Position numbers and translations under genes: made by a program. This document shows positions 17,489-26,004 of a DNA stretch of 64,000 nucleotides, one piece after another (within the stretch, counting starts at the first letter, position 1; every line of letters begins with the position of its first letter). Below the pieces are notes generated by a model. That model ran no database searches and was not told the origin of the DNA. It saw only the letters and a program-made list of their open reading frames with translations. This DNA comes from Agromyces sp. Leaf222. GTDB lineage: Bacteria; Actinomycetota; Actinomycetes; Actinomycetales; Microbacteriaceae. Location of the stretch: NCBI RefSeq assembly GCF_001421565.1, contig NZ_LMKQ01000002.1:1-64000 (forward strand), read 5' to 3'.

Positions 17489-17969
17489 GCCCGAGCAGTC
17501 CGAGCTGGAGCAGTCCGAGCCGCAGACGACCGCGCCCGACGTGCTCGCCCGCGTCGCGCCCGACGTGCTCGCCCGCGTCACGACCGACGTGCTCGACCGC
17601 GACTCGATCGAGGCCTTCGTGCGCTCGCCGGAGAACGGCGCGCTCGTCACGTTCGAGGGCGTGATCCGCGACCACGATCACGGGGAGTCCGTCACGGCCC
17701 TCGACTACGAGGCGCACCCGCAGGCCGAGCAGTTCCTGCGCGAGACGCTCGCGCAGGTCGCGCGCGACACTGGACTGCGCGTCGCCGCCGCCCACCGCAT
17801 CGGCTCGCTCGCGATCGGCGACGTCGCGCTCGTGGCGTCCGTCGCCGCGCCGCACCGCGCCGAGGCCTTCGCCGTGTGCGCGCTGCTCGTGGACCGCATC
17901 AAGGAGCACACGCCCATCTGGAAGCGCCAGCACCTCGACGGCGGCACGACCGAGTGGGTGAACCTCTGA
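17481..17969 (+). CDS. moaE: Molybdopterin synthase catalytic subunit MoaE
   Basis: 162 residues. MoaE with MoaD-thiocarboxylate converts cPMP to molybdopterin. Diagnostic segments: ENGALVTFEGVIRDHDHG, LDYEAHPQA, VAAPHRAEAFAV and VDRIKEHTPIWKRQ. The N-terminus carries an unusual 40-residue extension containing three copies of a PDVLARV-type octapeptide. The ATG lies inside the end of moaCB (8-bp overlap). No moaD is seen in the window. Confidence 0.94.
   Translation: MSEPEQSELEQSEPQTTAPDVLARVAPDVLARVTTDVLDRDSIEAFVRSPENGALVTFEGVIRDHDHGESVTALDYEAHPQAEQFLRETLAQVARDTGLRVAAAHRIGSLAIGDVALVASVAAPHRAEAFAVCALLVDRIKEHTPIWKRQHLDGGTTEWVNL
17532..17603 (+). repeat. Three 24-bp tandem repeats inside moaE
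   Basis: Copies at 17532-17555 and 17556-17579 are identical; a third, degenerate copy is at 17580-17603. They encode APDVLARV, APDVLARV and TTDVLDRD. The unit is a multiple of three, so the frame is kept. Confidence 0.85.
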
Positions 17970-17993
17970 ACTGAGAGGGCCTTGGCGGGGTGC

Positions 17994-18148
17994 GCTGGTC
18001 TCGAGACGCTTCGCTCCTCGACCGGCGTGGCGGCGCGCTCGGGCGCTGGTCTCGATACGGCGCTGGCGCGCCTACTCGACCGGCGAGAAGCGGCGGGCAG
18101 CGGGCGCGCTGGTCTCGATACGGCGCTGGCGCGCCTACTCGACCGGCG
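17994..18148. repeat. Cluster of three palindromic intergenic repeats (GCTGGTCTCGA...TCGACCGGCG family)
   Basis: Three copies of an imperfectly palindromic element: 17994-18027 (34 bp, short form with GACGCTTCGCTCC in the middle), 18045-18085 and 18108-18148 (41 bp, long form with TACGGCGCTGGCGCGCCTAC in the middle). Each begins GCTGGTCTCGA and ends TCGACCGGCG, which can pair into a hairpin. They lie just after the moaE stop codon. Further copies are at 18826-18866 and inside mobA at 27972-28005. Confidence 0.85.
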
Positions 18149-18163
18149 AGGAGCAGGCGCGAG

Positions 18164-18619
18164 TCAGAGGGGCACCGATTCGGCCTTGAGGCGGGTGAGG
18201 CGCTCCGGACCTGAGAACGCGAGCGCGGTCGCCGACGTGACCTCGACCCTGGTTGCGAGCAGTTCCTGCGCGATCCTCGAGAGCACGTCGACCGCATCGC
18301 CGCCCATCATGATGTCGGTCTCGACGAGGATCTCGACGAGGTCGACGTCTTCACCGGCCGCGAACGGCCCGATGAGGCGCACATCGGATGCACCCTGACC
18401 TTCGTACGCCCGAAGCAGCTCGTCGCGCCGCAGCGCGAGCCGCTGACGCACGGGCAGATCCAGGAACGGCCGCCGCTCGTGAGTGGTCGGCATTCGAGGT
18501 GCCGCGTACGCTGCGACCGCCTCGGCGAGGACCCGCTTCTTGGTCGTGCCCAGCAGGTAGGCGAGGTCGCTCACCAATCGGCCGGTCTCCGCGTCTGCCT
18601 TCATGGAATGGTCGTTCAT
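18164..18619 (-). CDS. Hypothetical protein, degenerate nucleotidyltransferase-like
   Basis: 151 residues from ATG 18619. The first half (LVSDLAYLLGTTKKRVLAEAV) resembles a ribbon-helix-helix or antitoxin-like helical domain. The second half (DVRLIGPFAAGEDVDLVEILVE) recalls the GSFARGE...DIDLLV core of minimal nucleotidyltransferases, but key Ser and Asp residues are changed. Not confidently assigned to any family. The start is uncertain: GAGGAG lies 13 bases upstream of this ATG; a GTG at 18667 would add 16 residues but has no ribosome site. It is surrounded by repeats and convergent with moaE. Confidence 0.5.
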   Translation of the reverse strand: MNDHSMKADAETGRLVSDLAYLLGTTKKRVLAEAVAAYAAPRMPTTHERRPFLDLPVRQRLALRRDELLRAYEGQGASDVRLIGPFAAGEDVDLVEILVETDIMMGGDAVDVLSRIAQELLATRVEVTSATALAFSGPERLTRLKAESVPL

Positions 18620-18668
18620 CGCCGGGTTCGGCTCCTCTCGTGCAGGCGGGGTTTCGCTCTGGAACACG

Positions 18669-18708
18669 GTGCCGGAGTGCCGGAGTGCCGGAGTGCCGGA
18701 GTGCCGGG
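18669..18708. repeat. 8-bp tandem repeat, five copies
   Basis: GTGCCGGA repeated four times plus a fifth copy ending in GG. It lies just upstream of the hypothetical gene on the minus strand, so copy-number change could alter its promoter. Confidence 0.85.
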
Positions 18709-18872
18709 TGTTCTCGAGTGCATACTGCCGCGCCGGCCATGCACGCGACTCGCGTGCCGAACGCGGCTGAGGGTGGCGGGCGAAAGCTCGCCCTGTGGAG
18801 GAGGCGACGGGGTGCTGGGTGCGGGGCTGGTCTCGATACGGCGCGGGCGCGCCTCCTCGACCGGCGGGTCGG
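18709..18872. other. Non-coding spacer with one palindromic repeat
   Basis: Between the hypothetical gene and the end of narI. The only structure is one long-form copy of the GCTGGTCTCGA...TCGACCGGCG element at 18826-18866, seven bases from the narI stop codon, where it may act as a terminator or RNA-stabilising hairpin for the nar transcript. Confidence 0.5.
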
Positions 18873-19640
18873 TCAGCGACGAGCCTTGGCGGCCTTCTTG
18901 GCGTCTTGAGGGGTGGCGACGGGCTCCCAGCCGCGGCGCGGCGGGCGGTTCGACCGGTTGTCGTCGCGCGAACGGTAGACGATGTACGGCCGGAAGAAGT
19001 AGCCGACCGGCGCCGAGAAGACGTGCACGAGCCGGGTGAACGGCCACAGTGCGAACAAGGCCGTGGCGCAGAGTACGTGCAGTTGGAACGCGAGCGGCAC
19101 CCCCGCCATGAGCTCCGGCTGGGGCTGCAGGAAGATGAGGCTCCGCAGCCACGGCGAGACCGTGCCGCGGTACTCGTAGCCGGGGCCGAGCACCTGGAAC
19201 ATCACGGTCGCCGCGGTGCCGAAGAGGATGGTCGCACCGAGGAAGACGTACATCGTCTTGTCCATGCGGGTCGTCGCGAGGAACACCGGGCCGATGCTGC
19301 GGCGACGGTGTATCAGGATGATGAGGCCGGCGATGGTCAGGAGGGCAGCCGCCGACCCGAGCACGGTCGCACCGATGTGGTATATGTGTTCGTCGATGCC
19401 GATGGCGTCCAGCCACTCCGCCGGGATCAACAGGCCCACGACGTGGCCGGCGAGCACGAACAGGATGCCGAGGTGGAACATCGGCGACCCCCACCGCAGC
19501 AGGCGGTTCTCATAGGTCTGGCTCGACCTGGTCGTCCACCCGAACTTGTCGTAGCGGTACCTCCAGATGTGGCCGACCACGAACACCGCGAACGCGGCGT
19601 ACGGGAACGCGACCCACAGCAGCACATCGAGCGGACTCAT
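18873..19640 (-). CDS. narI: Respiratory nitrate reductase gamma subunit (cytochrome b)
   Basis: 255 residues, five membrane helices. NarI oxidises menaquinol and passes electrons through two b-hemes to NarH. Candidate heme-ligand histidines lie in the second and last helices (FHLGILFVLAGHVVG; FALWPFTRLVHVFSAP). The start is ATG 19640, one base shared with the narJ stop (TGATG). Last gene of narGHJI; a C-terminal basic tail (KKAAKARR) follows the last helix. Confidence 0.95.
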   Translation of the reverse strand: MSPLDVLLWVAFPYAAFAVFVVGHIWRYRYDKFGWTTRSSQTYENRLLRWGSPMFHLGILFVLAGHVVGLLIPAEWLDAIGIDEHIYHIGATVLGSAAALLTIAGLIILIHRRRSIGPVFLATTRMDKTMYVFLGATILFGTAATVMFQVLGPGYEYRGTVSPWLRSLIFLQPQPELMAGVPLAFQLHVLCATALFALWPFTRLVHVFSAPVGYFFRPYIVYRSRDDNRSNRPPRRGWEPVATPQDAKKAAKARR

Positions 19641-20350
19641 CAGCGCACCTCCCCACTTGGACGGCCGACCGGGATGAACGGCGGCAGCTCCACCGGCCCC
19701 CCGATGCCGACGGTCTCGGCGGGCGGCCCCTCGTTGATGAGGCGCAGCACACGTTCGCGCGTCGCCTCGTCGATCTCGGCGAGGGACATGCCCACCACCT
19801 CCATGAGCCGTGCATACGGGCTGCCGACGGAGAGGAGGGCGGCGCGCAGCACCTCGATGCCCTCGCGGTGCGCCGACAGCAGGCGGTCCGCGATCGGCGA
19901 GTCGCTCCGCGCGGCGAACTCGAGCACGGCCGGCAGGTAGTCGGGCAGCTCGTCGGCGTCGAACTCCCACCCGGCCTCGCGGTACGCCTCGATGAACGCC
20001 ACCAGCGCGCCTCCGCGCTTGCGCGTGTCGCCGGCCTGGTAGTACGTGAGGTACATGCAGCACTTGCGCTTGAGGTCGAACGTCGCCACGTAGCGGCGTT
20101 CGCGCTCGGCGGGTTCGGTGAGCGCCGTCTCGTCGATGTAGGTCACGAGGGCGTCGCGCACGGGCGCCGGCAGGGTCAGCGCCTCGGCCCGCAGCACCGG
20201 CAACTTCGGGTCGAGGCCGGCATCGGGGTAGTCGAGCAGCAGCGACACGATCATCTGCGTGCGTGCGCGGTCGGCGCGCGACATCCGCACCGCCTTCGCG
20301 GGCTCTGGAGCGTTGCGCACCCGGATCTGCGGGGCGAGGATGCTGCTCAT
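19640..20350 (-). CDS. narJ: Nitrate reductase assembly chaperone NarJ
   Basis: 236 residues of the NarJ/TorD chaperone family. It binds apo-NarG so that the Mo cofactor and Fe-S clusters are inserted before membrane anchoring. Family features: SLLLDYPDAG near the N-terminus and the conserved RKCCMYLTYYQAGDTRKRG segment. Overlaps narH by 4 bp (ATGA) and narI by 1 bp. Confidence 0.94.
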   Translation of the reverse strand: MSSILAPQIRVRNAPEPAKAVRMSRADRARTQMIVSLLLDYPDAGLDPKLPVLRAEALTLPAPVRDALVTYIDETALTEPAERERRYVATFDLKRKCCMYLTYYQAGDTRKRGGALVAFIEAYREAGWEFDADELPDYLPAVLEFAARSDSPIADRLLSAHREGIEVLRAALLSVGSPYARLMEVVGMSLAEIDEATRERVLRLINEGPPAETVGIGGPVELPPFIPVGRPSGEVR

Positions 20351-21987
20351 TCGGAGCTCTTCGGCGGGAACATGCCGGTCGGCGGGGTGCCGTTGCCGTC
20401 CCAGTTGAGCAGGTTGACCCTACCGGGAGTGGACGGGCGATCGGCCGTCTGGCGATTCTTCAGCACGTGGAAGTTCTCGACCGCGACCGGCACCGGCTGG
20501 CCGCTCGACGAGCCGAACGGGCCCGCTCCGCCCATGCCGGGGCCACCGTCGTAGTCGAGCGAGCACGCGATCTCCTCGAGCTCGCGCGCCTGCTCGACGT
20601 GCGCCGTCGGGATCACGTACCGGTCGTCGTACTTCGCGATCGCGAGCAGTCGGTACATCTCCTCGATCTTCGTGCCCGTCATGCCGACGGCCTCGGCGAT
20701 GTGCTCGTTGCGCGTATCGGAGAGGTTCACGTCGCGCATGTACGAGCGCATCGCCGCGAGTCGCTTGAGCGAGCGCGCGACCGGGTCGACGTCCCCGGCC
20801 GTGAAGAGTCCGGCGAGGTACTCCATGGGGATGCGGAGCTTGTCGATCGCGGCGAACAGGTTGCGCACGTCCTCGCCGTCGGCGCCCGAGTCGGCGACCA
20901 CGTCGACCACCGGCGAGAGCGGCGGGATGTACCAGACCATCGGCATCGTGCGGTACTCGGGGTGCAGCGGCAGCGCGACCCGGTACTCCTGGATGAGCTT
21001 GTGGATCGGGCTGCGCTGGGCCGCGTCGATCCAGTCCTCGGGGATGCCCTCGGCGCGCGCCGCGGCGATGACCGCCGGGTCGTGCGGGTCGAGGAACACG
21101 TCGCGCTGCGCCTCGAGCAGGTCGTGCTCGTTCTCGACCGAGGCGGCCGCAGCCACCCGGTCGGCGTCGTAGAGCACGAGGCCGAGGTAGCGCAGGCGCC
21201 CCACGCAGGTCTCGGAGCACACCGTCGGCAGGCCGACCTCGAGGCGCGGGTAGCAGAGCGTGCACTTCTCGGCCTTGCCGGTCTTGTGGTTGAAGTAGAC
21301 CTTCTTGTACGGGCAGCCCGAGACGCACATGCGCCAGCCGCGGCACGCGTCCTGATCGACGAGCACGATGCCGTCCTCGACGCGCTTGTACATCGCGCCC
21401 GACGGGCAGGACGCCACGCACGACGGGTTCAGGCAGTGCTCGCAGATGCGGGGCAGGTAGAACATGAAGGTCTGCTCGAACTCCATGGCCACGTGCTCGC
21501 TCATGTGCTGCAGGATCGGGTCGTCCTTCGCCGTCTCCTGCGAGCCGCCGAGGTTGTCGTCCCAGTTGGCCGACCACTTGATCGCCATGTCGTCGCCGGT
21601 CAACAGGCTCTTGGGCTTCGCGACGGGCGTGTTCGCGCTCGCCGGCGAGTTCAGGAGCATGTCGTACTCGTAGGTCCAGGGCTCGTAATAGTCCTGGATC
21701 TCGGGCAGCTTCGGGTTCGAGAAGATGTGCGCGATCTTCGAGAACCGGCCGCCGGCCCTGAGCTTCAGGCGGCCGCGCTTCGTGCGCTCCCAGCCGCCCT
21801 TCCACTTCTCCTGGTCCTCGTAGCCGCGCGGATACCCGATGCCGGGCCGGGTCTCGACGTTGTTGAACCACACGTACTCGACCCCGGTGCGGTTGGTCCA
21901 CGCCTGCTTGCAGGTGACGCTGCAGGTGTGACATCCGATGCACTTGTCGAGGTTCATGACCATCGACATCTGAGCCATGACCTTCAT
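20347..21987 (-). CDS. narH: Respiratory nitrate reductase beta subunit (Fe-S)
   Basis: 546 residues. Carries four Fe-S clusters that link NarI to NarG. Seen: CIGCHTCSVTCKQAW at the N-terminus, CEHCLNPSCVASCPSGA, and CRGWRMCVSGCPYKK, where Trp replaces one Cys as expected for the [3Fe-4S] cluster of NarH, then CTLCYPR. The ATG shares one base with the narG stop (TGATG) and GGAG lies just before it. Confidence 0.96.
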   Translation of the reverse strand: MKVMAQMSMVMNLDKCIGCHTCSVTCKQAWTNRTGVEYVWFNNVETRPGIGYPRGYEDQEKWKGGWERTKRGRLKLRAGGRFSKIAHIFSNPKLPEIQDYYEPWTYEYDMLLNSPASANTPVAKPKSLLTGDDMAIKWSANWDDNLGGSQETAKDDPILQHMSEHVAMEFEQTFMFYLPRICEHCLNPSCVASCPSGAMYKRVEDGIVLVDQDACRGWRMCVSGCPYKKVYFNHKTGKAEKCTLCYPRLEVGLPTVCSETCVGRLRYLGLVLYDADRVAAAASVENEHDLLEAQRDVFLDPHDPAVIAAARAEGIPEDWIDAAQRSPIHKLIQEYRVALPLHPEYRTMPMVWYIPPLSPVVDVVADSGADGEDVRNLFAAIDKLRIPMEYLAGLFTAGDVDPVARSLKRLAAMRSYMRDVNLSDTRNEHIAEAVGMTGTKIEEMYRLLAIAKYDDRYVIPTAHVEQARELEEIACSLDYDGGPGMGGAGPFGSSSGQPVPVAVENFHVLKNRQTADRPSTPGRVNLLNWDGNGTPPTGMFPPKSSE

Positions 21988-24900
21988 CAGTACTCCACCT
22001 TCTGGCTGCGTCGACGGATGACCGTCACTTCGTCTCGCTGGTTGCCCGTCGGGCCGAGGTAGTTGAACGCGAACGCGAGCTGCGCGTACCCGCCGATCAG
22101 GTGGCTCGGCTTCAGCAGGATGCGAGTCAGCGAGTTATGGATGCCGCCGCGCTGCCCGCTCGTCTCGGTGCGGGGCACGTCGACCGTGCGATCCTTCGCG
22201 TGGTACATGTACACCGTGCCCTCCGGCATGCGGTGCGACACGATCGCTCGGGCGACGACGACGCCGTTTCGGTTGTACGACTCGATCCACTCGTTGTCGC
22301 GGACCCCGATCTTGTCGGCGTCCTGCGGACTCATCCAGATCGTCGGGCCGCCTCGCGAGAGCGAGAGCATGAAGAGGTTGTCCTGGTACTCGGAGTGGAT
22401 CGACCACTTCGAGTGCGGGGTCAGGTAGCGCACGGCGACCTCGGCATGACCGGATGCCGCGGGGTCGCCGGTCGGCGCCGTCGAGCCGGGCACGGGGTCG
22501 GCGAAGAGCCGGTGCAGGTCGAGTGGCGGGCGGTACACGGGCAGTTGCTCGCCGAGCTCGGTCATCCAGTCGTGGTCGAGGAAGAAGTGCATGCGGCCGG
22601 TGAGGGTGTGCCACGGCTTCAGGTGCTCGACGTTGATCGAGAAGGCCGTGTAGCGGCGCCCGCCGTGCTCGGAGCCCGACCACTCGGGGCTCGTGATGAC
22701 CGACACGGGCCTGGCCTGCACGTCGGCGAACACGATGTGCGAGCCCTCGTGGTCTTCGGCGAGCTGCGCGATGCGCTGACCCGTGTGCTTCTCGAGCTTG
22801 CGGAAGCCCTGCACCGCGAGTCGGCCGTTCGTGGTGCCCGAGAGCGCGAGGATCATCTCGCAGACCTTGACGTCGGTGTCGAGGCGGGTCATGCCGGCGG
22901 TCGGCCCGTCGGCCACGGTGCCGTTGCGCCGTGCGAGGTCCGCGAGTTCGGGCGTGGGGTCGTAGGTGATGCCCTTGGTGGTCATGCCGGCCTTGGCCGT
23001 GAGCGGCCCGAGGGCGGCGAGCCTGGCCGCGGTCGCCGGGTAATCGCGTTCGACGACGATGAGCTTCGGCATCGTGACGCCCGGCACGAGCGGCGCCCCG
23101 TCGACGACCGTGCCGTTCGGCGTGGCCATCGCGTCGGGGGTGTCGTGCTGCAGCGGCGCGGCGACGAGGTCGCGGCGCACCCCGAGGTGCACGGCGGCGA
23201 ACTCGCTGAAGCGCTTCGCGATCACGTGGAACAGGTCGAAGTCGGTCTTCGTCTGCCACGGCGGGTCGATCGCCGGGCTGAACGAGTGCACGAACGGGTG
23301 CATGTCGGTCGAGGAGAGGTCGTGCTTCTCGTACCAGGTCGCCGCAGGCAGCACGATGTCGGAGAAGAGCGTCGTGCTCGTCATGCGGAAGTCGGCGGTC
23401 ACGAGCAGGTCGACCTTGCCGCGCGGGGCCTCGTCGCGCCAGGCGATCGACGTCGGGCGGCGGCCCGGCTCGGACTCGCTCGCGCGCACCGCGGAGTCGG
23501 TGCCGAGCAGGTGCTTGAGAAAGTACTCGTTGCCCTTGCCCGACGAGCCGAGGATGTTCGCACGCCAGACCGTGACGATCCGCGGGAAGTTCGCCGGGTC
23601 GTCGGGGTCCTCGCACGCGAACTTCAGCGACCCGTCCTCGAGCGAGTCGATGACGTGCTGCGCGGGCTCCTTGCCCGCGGCCCGCGCCTCGTCGACGAGG
23701 TCGAGCGGGTTGCGGTCGAAGGTCGGGTAGCTCGGCATCCAGCCGCGCTTGGCGGACTCGACCAGGCAGTCGGCCGTCGTGCGGCCCGCGAACAGGCCGG
23801 ACCCGAGCGGCGTCGAGAGGGCATCGGCGGGCATGCCGTCGTAGCGCCACTGGTCGGTCGCGAGGTACCAGAAGGCCGTGCCGATCATCGCGCGCGGCGG
23901 GCGGTTCCAGTCCGCGGCGCCGGCGTACTGGTTGTAGCCCGTGATCGGGCGCACCTTCTCCTGGCCGACGTAGTGCGCCCAGCCGCCGCCGTTGACGCCC
24001 TGGCAGCCCGTCATCGTGGTGAGCGCGAGGAACGTGCGGTAGATCGTGTCGGAGTGGAACCAGTGGTTCGTGCCGGCCCCCATGAGGATCATCGACCGGC
24101 CGCCGCTCTGCTCGGCGTTGTCGGCGAACTCGCGACCGATGCGCGCGGCCTGCGCGGCGGGCACCGAGGTGATCTCCTCCTGCCACGCGGGCGTTCCGGG
24201 CGACGAGGCGTCGTCGTAGCCGGTCGGCCACTCGCCGGGCAGGCCCTCGCGGCCCACGCCGTACTGCGCGAGCAGCAGGTCGAACACGGTCGTGACCGTG
24301 CGGCCGGCGACGGTCGTCACGGGCACGCCCCGACGGATGCCGCCCGCACCGCCCTGGTGCTCGGCACCGGGTTCGGGCGCGAGGTCGAAGCGCGGCAGTG
24401 AGACCTCGGCCGCGGCGCCCGCCCAGGTCGGCAGGTCGGCGATCGAGAGCGCCGGGTCGACGTCTCCGAGGTCGAGGTTCCACGAGCCCTCGTCGGATGC
24501 CGCGTACCGGTGTCCGATCGACCCGTTCGGCACGACGGGGGTGCCGTCGGCGTCGAGCAGGACGGTCTTGAAGTTCGCGTGCTCGGCCGCGGCATCCGTC
24601 CCGCCGAGGTCTGAGGCGGTGAGGAACTTGCCGGGCACGAGCCCGTCGGCGTGAGGTTCGAGCGTCACGAGGTACGGGGCATCCGCATAGCGCTTGAGGT
24701 AGTCGGCGAAGCGCTCGGTGCGCCGGTCGACGAGGAACTCCTTGAGGATCACGTGCCCCATCGCCATCGCCAGGGCCGCGTCGGTGCCGGGGTGCGGTGC
24801 GAGCCACTCGTCGGCGAACTTCGTGTTGTCGGCGTAGTCGGGCGAGACCGTGATGACCTTCTGGCCCCGATAGCGCGCCTCGGTCATGAAGTGCGCGTCG

Positions 24901-25733
24901 GGCGTTCGCGTGACCGGCACGTTCGAGCCCCACATCATGAGGTAGGTCGAGTTCCACCAGTCGGCCGACTCGGGCACGTCGGTCTGGTCGCCGAACACCT
25001 GGGGGCTCGCGACCGGCAGGTCGGCGTACCAGTCGTAGAACGAGAGCATCGTGCCGCCGATGAGGTTCATGAACCGAGCACCGGCGCCGTGCGAGACCAT
25101 CGACATCGCCGGGATCGGCGAGAAGCCCGCGATGCGGTCGGGGCCGTACGTCTTGATCGTGTGCACGTGGGCGGCGGCGACGATCTCGGCCGCCTCGTCC
25201 CAGGTGGTGCGCACGAGTCCGCCCTTGCCGCGCGAGCGTTTGTAGGCGACGGATGTCTCGGGGTCGTCCACGACCTCCGCCCACGCCAGCACGGGGTCGC
25301 CGACGCGCGCCTTGGCCTCCCGGTAGGCCGCGGCCAGCACGTCCCGGATGTACGGGTATCGGACCCGGGTCGGCGAGTACGTGTACCAGCTGAAGGCGGC
25401 GCCCCTGGGGCATCCGCGGGGCTCGTACTCGGGGGAGTCGGGGCCGACGCTCGGATAGTCGGTCTGCTGCGTCTCCCACGTGATGATGCCGTCCTTGACG
25501 TACACCTTCCAGGAGCACGAGCCCGTGCAGTTCACGCCGTGCGTCGAGCGCACCACCTTGTCGTGCGACCAGCGGTCGCGGTAGAACACGTCGCCCTGAC
25601 GGCCGCCCTCCAGCGTGACCGTGCGCTGGTCGGCCGAGAAGGTGCCCGGCCGCAGGAAACGTCCCATCGAGAGGAGGGTGGAGGCGAGCGGGCCGTCGGT
25701 CGCGGGCTCCGTGCGGCGGGCGGTGTCGGTCAT
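21987..25733 (-). CDS. narG: Respiratory nitrate reductase alpha subunit (Mo-bis-MGD)
   Basis: 1248 residues, usual NarG length. Reduces nitrate to nitrite at the cytoplasmic face. The FS0 cluster motif is HGVNCTGSCSW with a later RGCPRG (His plus Cys ligands), and FYDWYADLP holds the Asp that ligates Mo in this family. ATG 25733 (MTDTARR) is chosen because GGAAGG lies just upstream and the family N-terminus fits; the frame is open 21 codons further. First gene of narGHJI, divergent from narK. I saw no FNR-like palindrome upstream. Confidence 0.96.
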   Translation of the reverse strand: MTDTARRTEPATDGPLASTLLSMGRFLRPGTFSADQRTVTLEGGRQGDVFYRDRWSHDKVVRSTHGVNCTGSCSWKVYVKDGIITWETQQTDYPSVGPDSPEYEPRGCPRGAAFSWYTYSPTRVRYPYIRDVLAAAYREAKARVGDPVLAWAEVVDDPETSVAYKRSRGKGGLVRTTWDEAAEIVAAAHVHTIKTYGPDRIAGFSPIPAMSMVSHGAGARFMNLIGGTMLSFYDWYADLPVASPQVFGDQTDVPESADWWNSTYLMMWGSNVPVTRTPDAHFMTEARYRGQKVITVSPDYADNTKFADEWLAPHPGTDAALAMAMGHVILKEFLVDRRTERFADYLKRYADAPYLVTLEPHADGLVPGKFLTASDLGGTDAAAEHANFKTVLLDADGTPVVPNGSIGHRYAASDEGSWNLDLGDVDPALSIADLPTWAGAAAEVSLPRFDLAPEPGAEHQGGAGGIRRGVPVTTVAGRTVTTVFDLLLAQYGVGREGLPGEWPTGYDDASSPGTPAWQEEITSVPAAQAARIGREFADNAEQSGGRSMILMGAGTNHWFHSDTIYRTFLALTTMTGCQGVNGGGWAHYVGQEKVRPITGYNQYAGAADWNRPPRAMIGTAFWYLATDQWRYDGMPADALSTPLGSGLFAGRTTADCLVESAKRGWMPSYPTFDRNPLDLVDEARAAGKEPAQHVIDSLEDGSLKFACEDPDDPANFPRIVTVWRANILGSSGKGNEYFLKHLLGTDSAVRASESEPGRRPTSIAWRDEAPRGKVDLLVTADFRMTSTTLFSDIVLPAATWYEKHDLSSTDMHPFVHSFSPAIDPPWQTKTDFDLFHVIAKRFSEFAAVHLGVRRDLVAAPLQHDTPDAMATPNGTVVDGAPLVPGVTMPKLIVVERDYPATAARLAALGPLTAKAGMTTKGITYDPTPELADLARRNGTVADGPTAGMTRLDTDVKVCEMILALSGTTNGRLAVQGFRKLEKHTGQRIAQLAEDHEGSHIVFADVQARPVSVITSPEWSGSEHGGRRYTAFSINVEHLKPWHTLTGRMHFFLDHDWMTELGEQLPVYRPPLDLHRLFADPVPGSTAPTGDPAASGHAEVAVRYLTPHSKWSIHSEYQDNLFMLSLSRGGPTIWMSPQDADKIGVRDNEWIESYNRNGVVVARAIVSHRMPEGTVYMYHAKDRTVDVPRTETSGQRGGIHNSLTRILLKPSHLIGGYAQLAFAFNYLGPTGNQRDEVTVIRRRSQKVEY

Positions 25734-25946
25734 CTCAGCCTTCCCTCGAAGAGTCTCTCGGGTCAGGTGGTGACGAGTTCGTCCGCGCCCCCACACGTCC
25801 TGCCATCATTCTGCTGAATCTTCGCTCGATTGGGAAGGAACATCTTCGCCCGCGCGCGTCGCGACTGCGGGAATCGTGAGAACGATGCGTGCGCCGCGGC
25901 CGACCGGCCGGTACTGTCTGCCTCAGGAAGTGTCACGATTTCCATT
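25734..25946. promoter_or_regulatory. Divergent narG / narK promoter region
   Basis: About 213 bp, less GC-rich than its surroundings (for example CATCATTCTGCTGAATCTTCG near 25803). No FNR, NarL or other known box was recognised by eye. The promoters of both genes must lie here. Confidence 0.4.
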
Positions 25947-25960
25947 CGCTGGGGGGCAGC

Positions 25961-25984
25961 ATGACTCGCTGGGGGGCAGCATGA
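25961..25984 (+). CDS. Mini-ORF 1 (MTRWGAA) upstream of narK
   Basis: Seven codons created by the first copy of the 20-bp repeat. Its TGA overlaps the ATG of mini-ORF 2. Translation is inferred from the start site, which equals that of narK; there is no direct evidence. Confidence 0.4.
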   Translation: MTRWGAA

Positions 25985-26004
25985 CTCGCTGGGGGGCAGC
26001 ATGA
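25981..26004 (+). CDS. Mini-ORF 2 (MTRWGAA) upstream of narK
   Basis: Seven codons identical in sequence to mini-ORF 1 but in another frame. Its TGA overlaps the narK ATG at 26001, so ribosomes ending here could restart on narK. Confidence 0.4.
   Translation: MTRWGAA

Noticed and set aside
18619..18667. GTG at 18667 as start of the 151-residue gene
   Set aside because: No ribosome site, and the added residues overlap the edge of the 8-bp tandem repeat.
25734..25946. FNR or NarL box between narG and narK
   Set aside because: I found no TTGAT-N4-ATCAA or comparable heptamer pair in this spacer.
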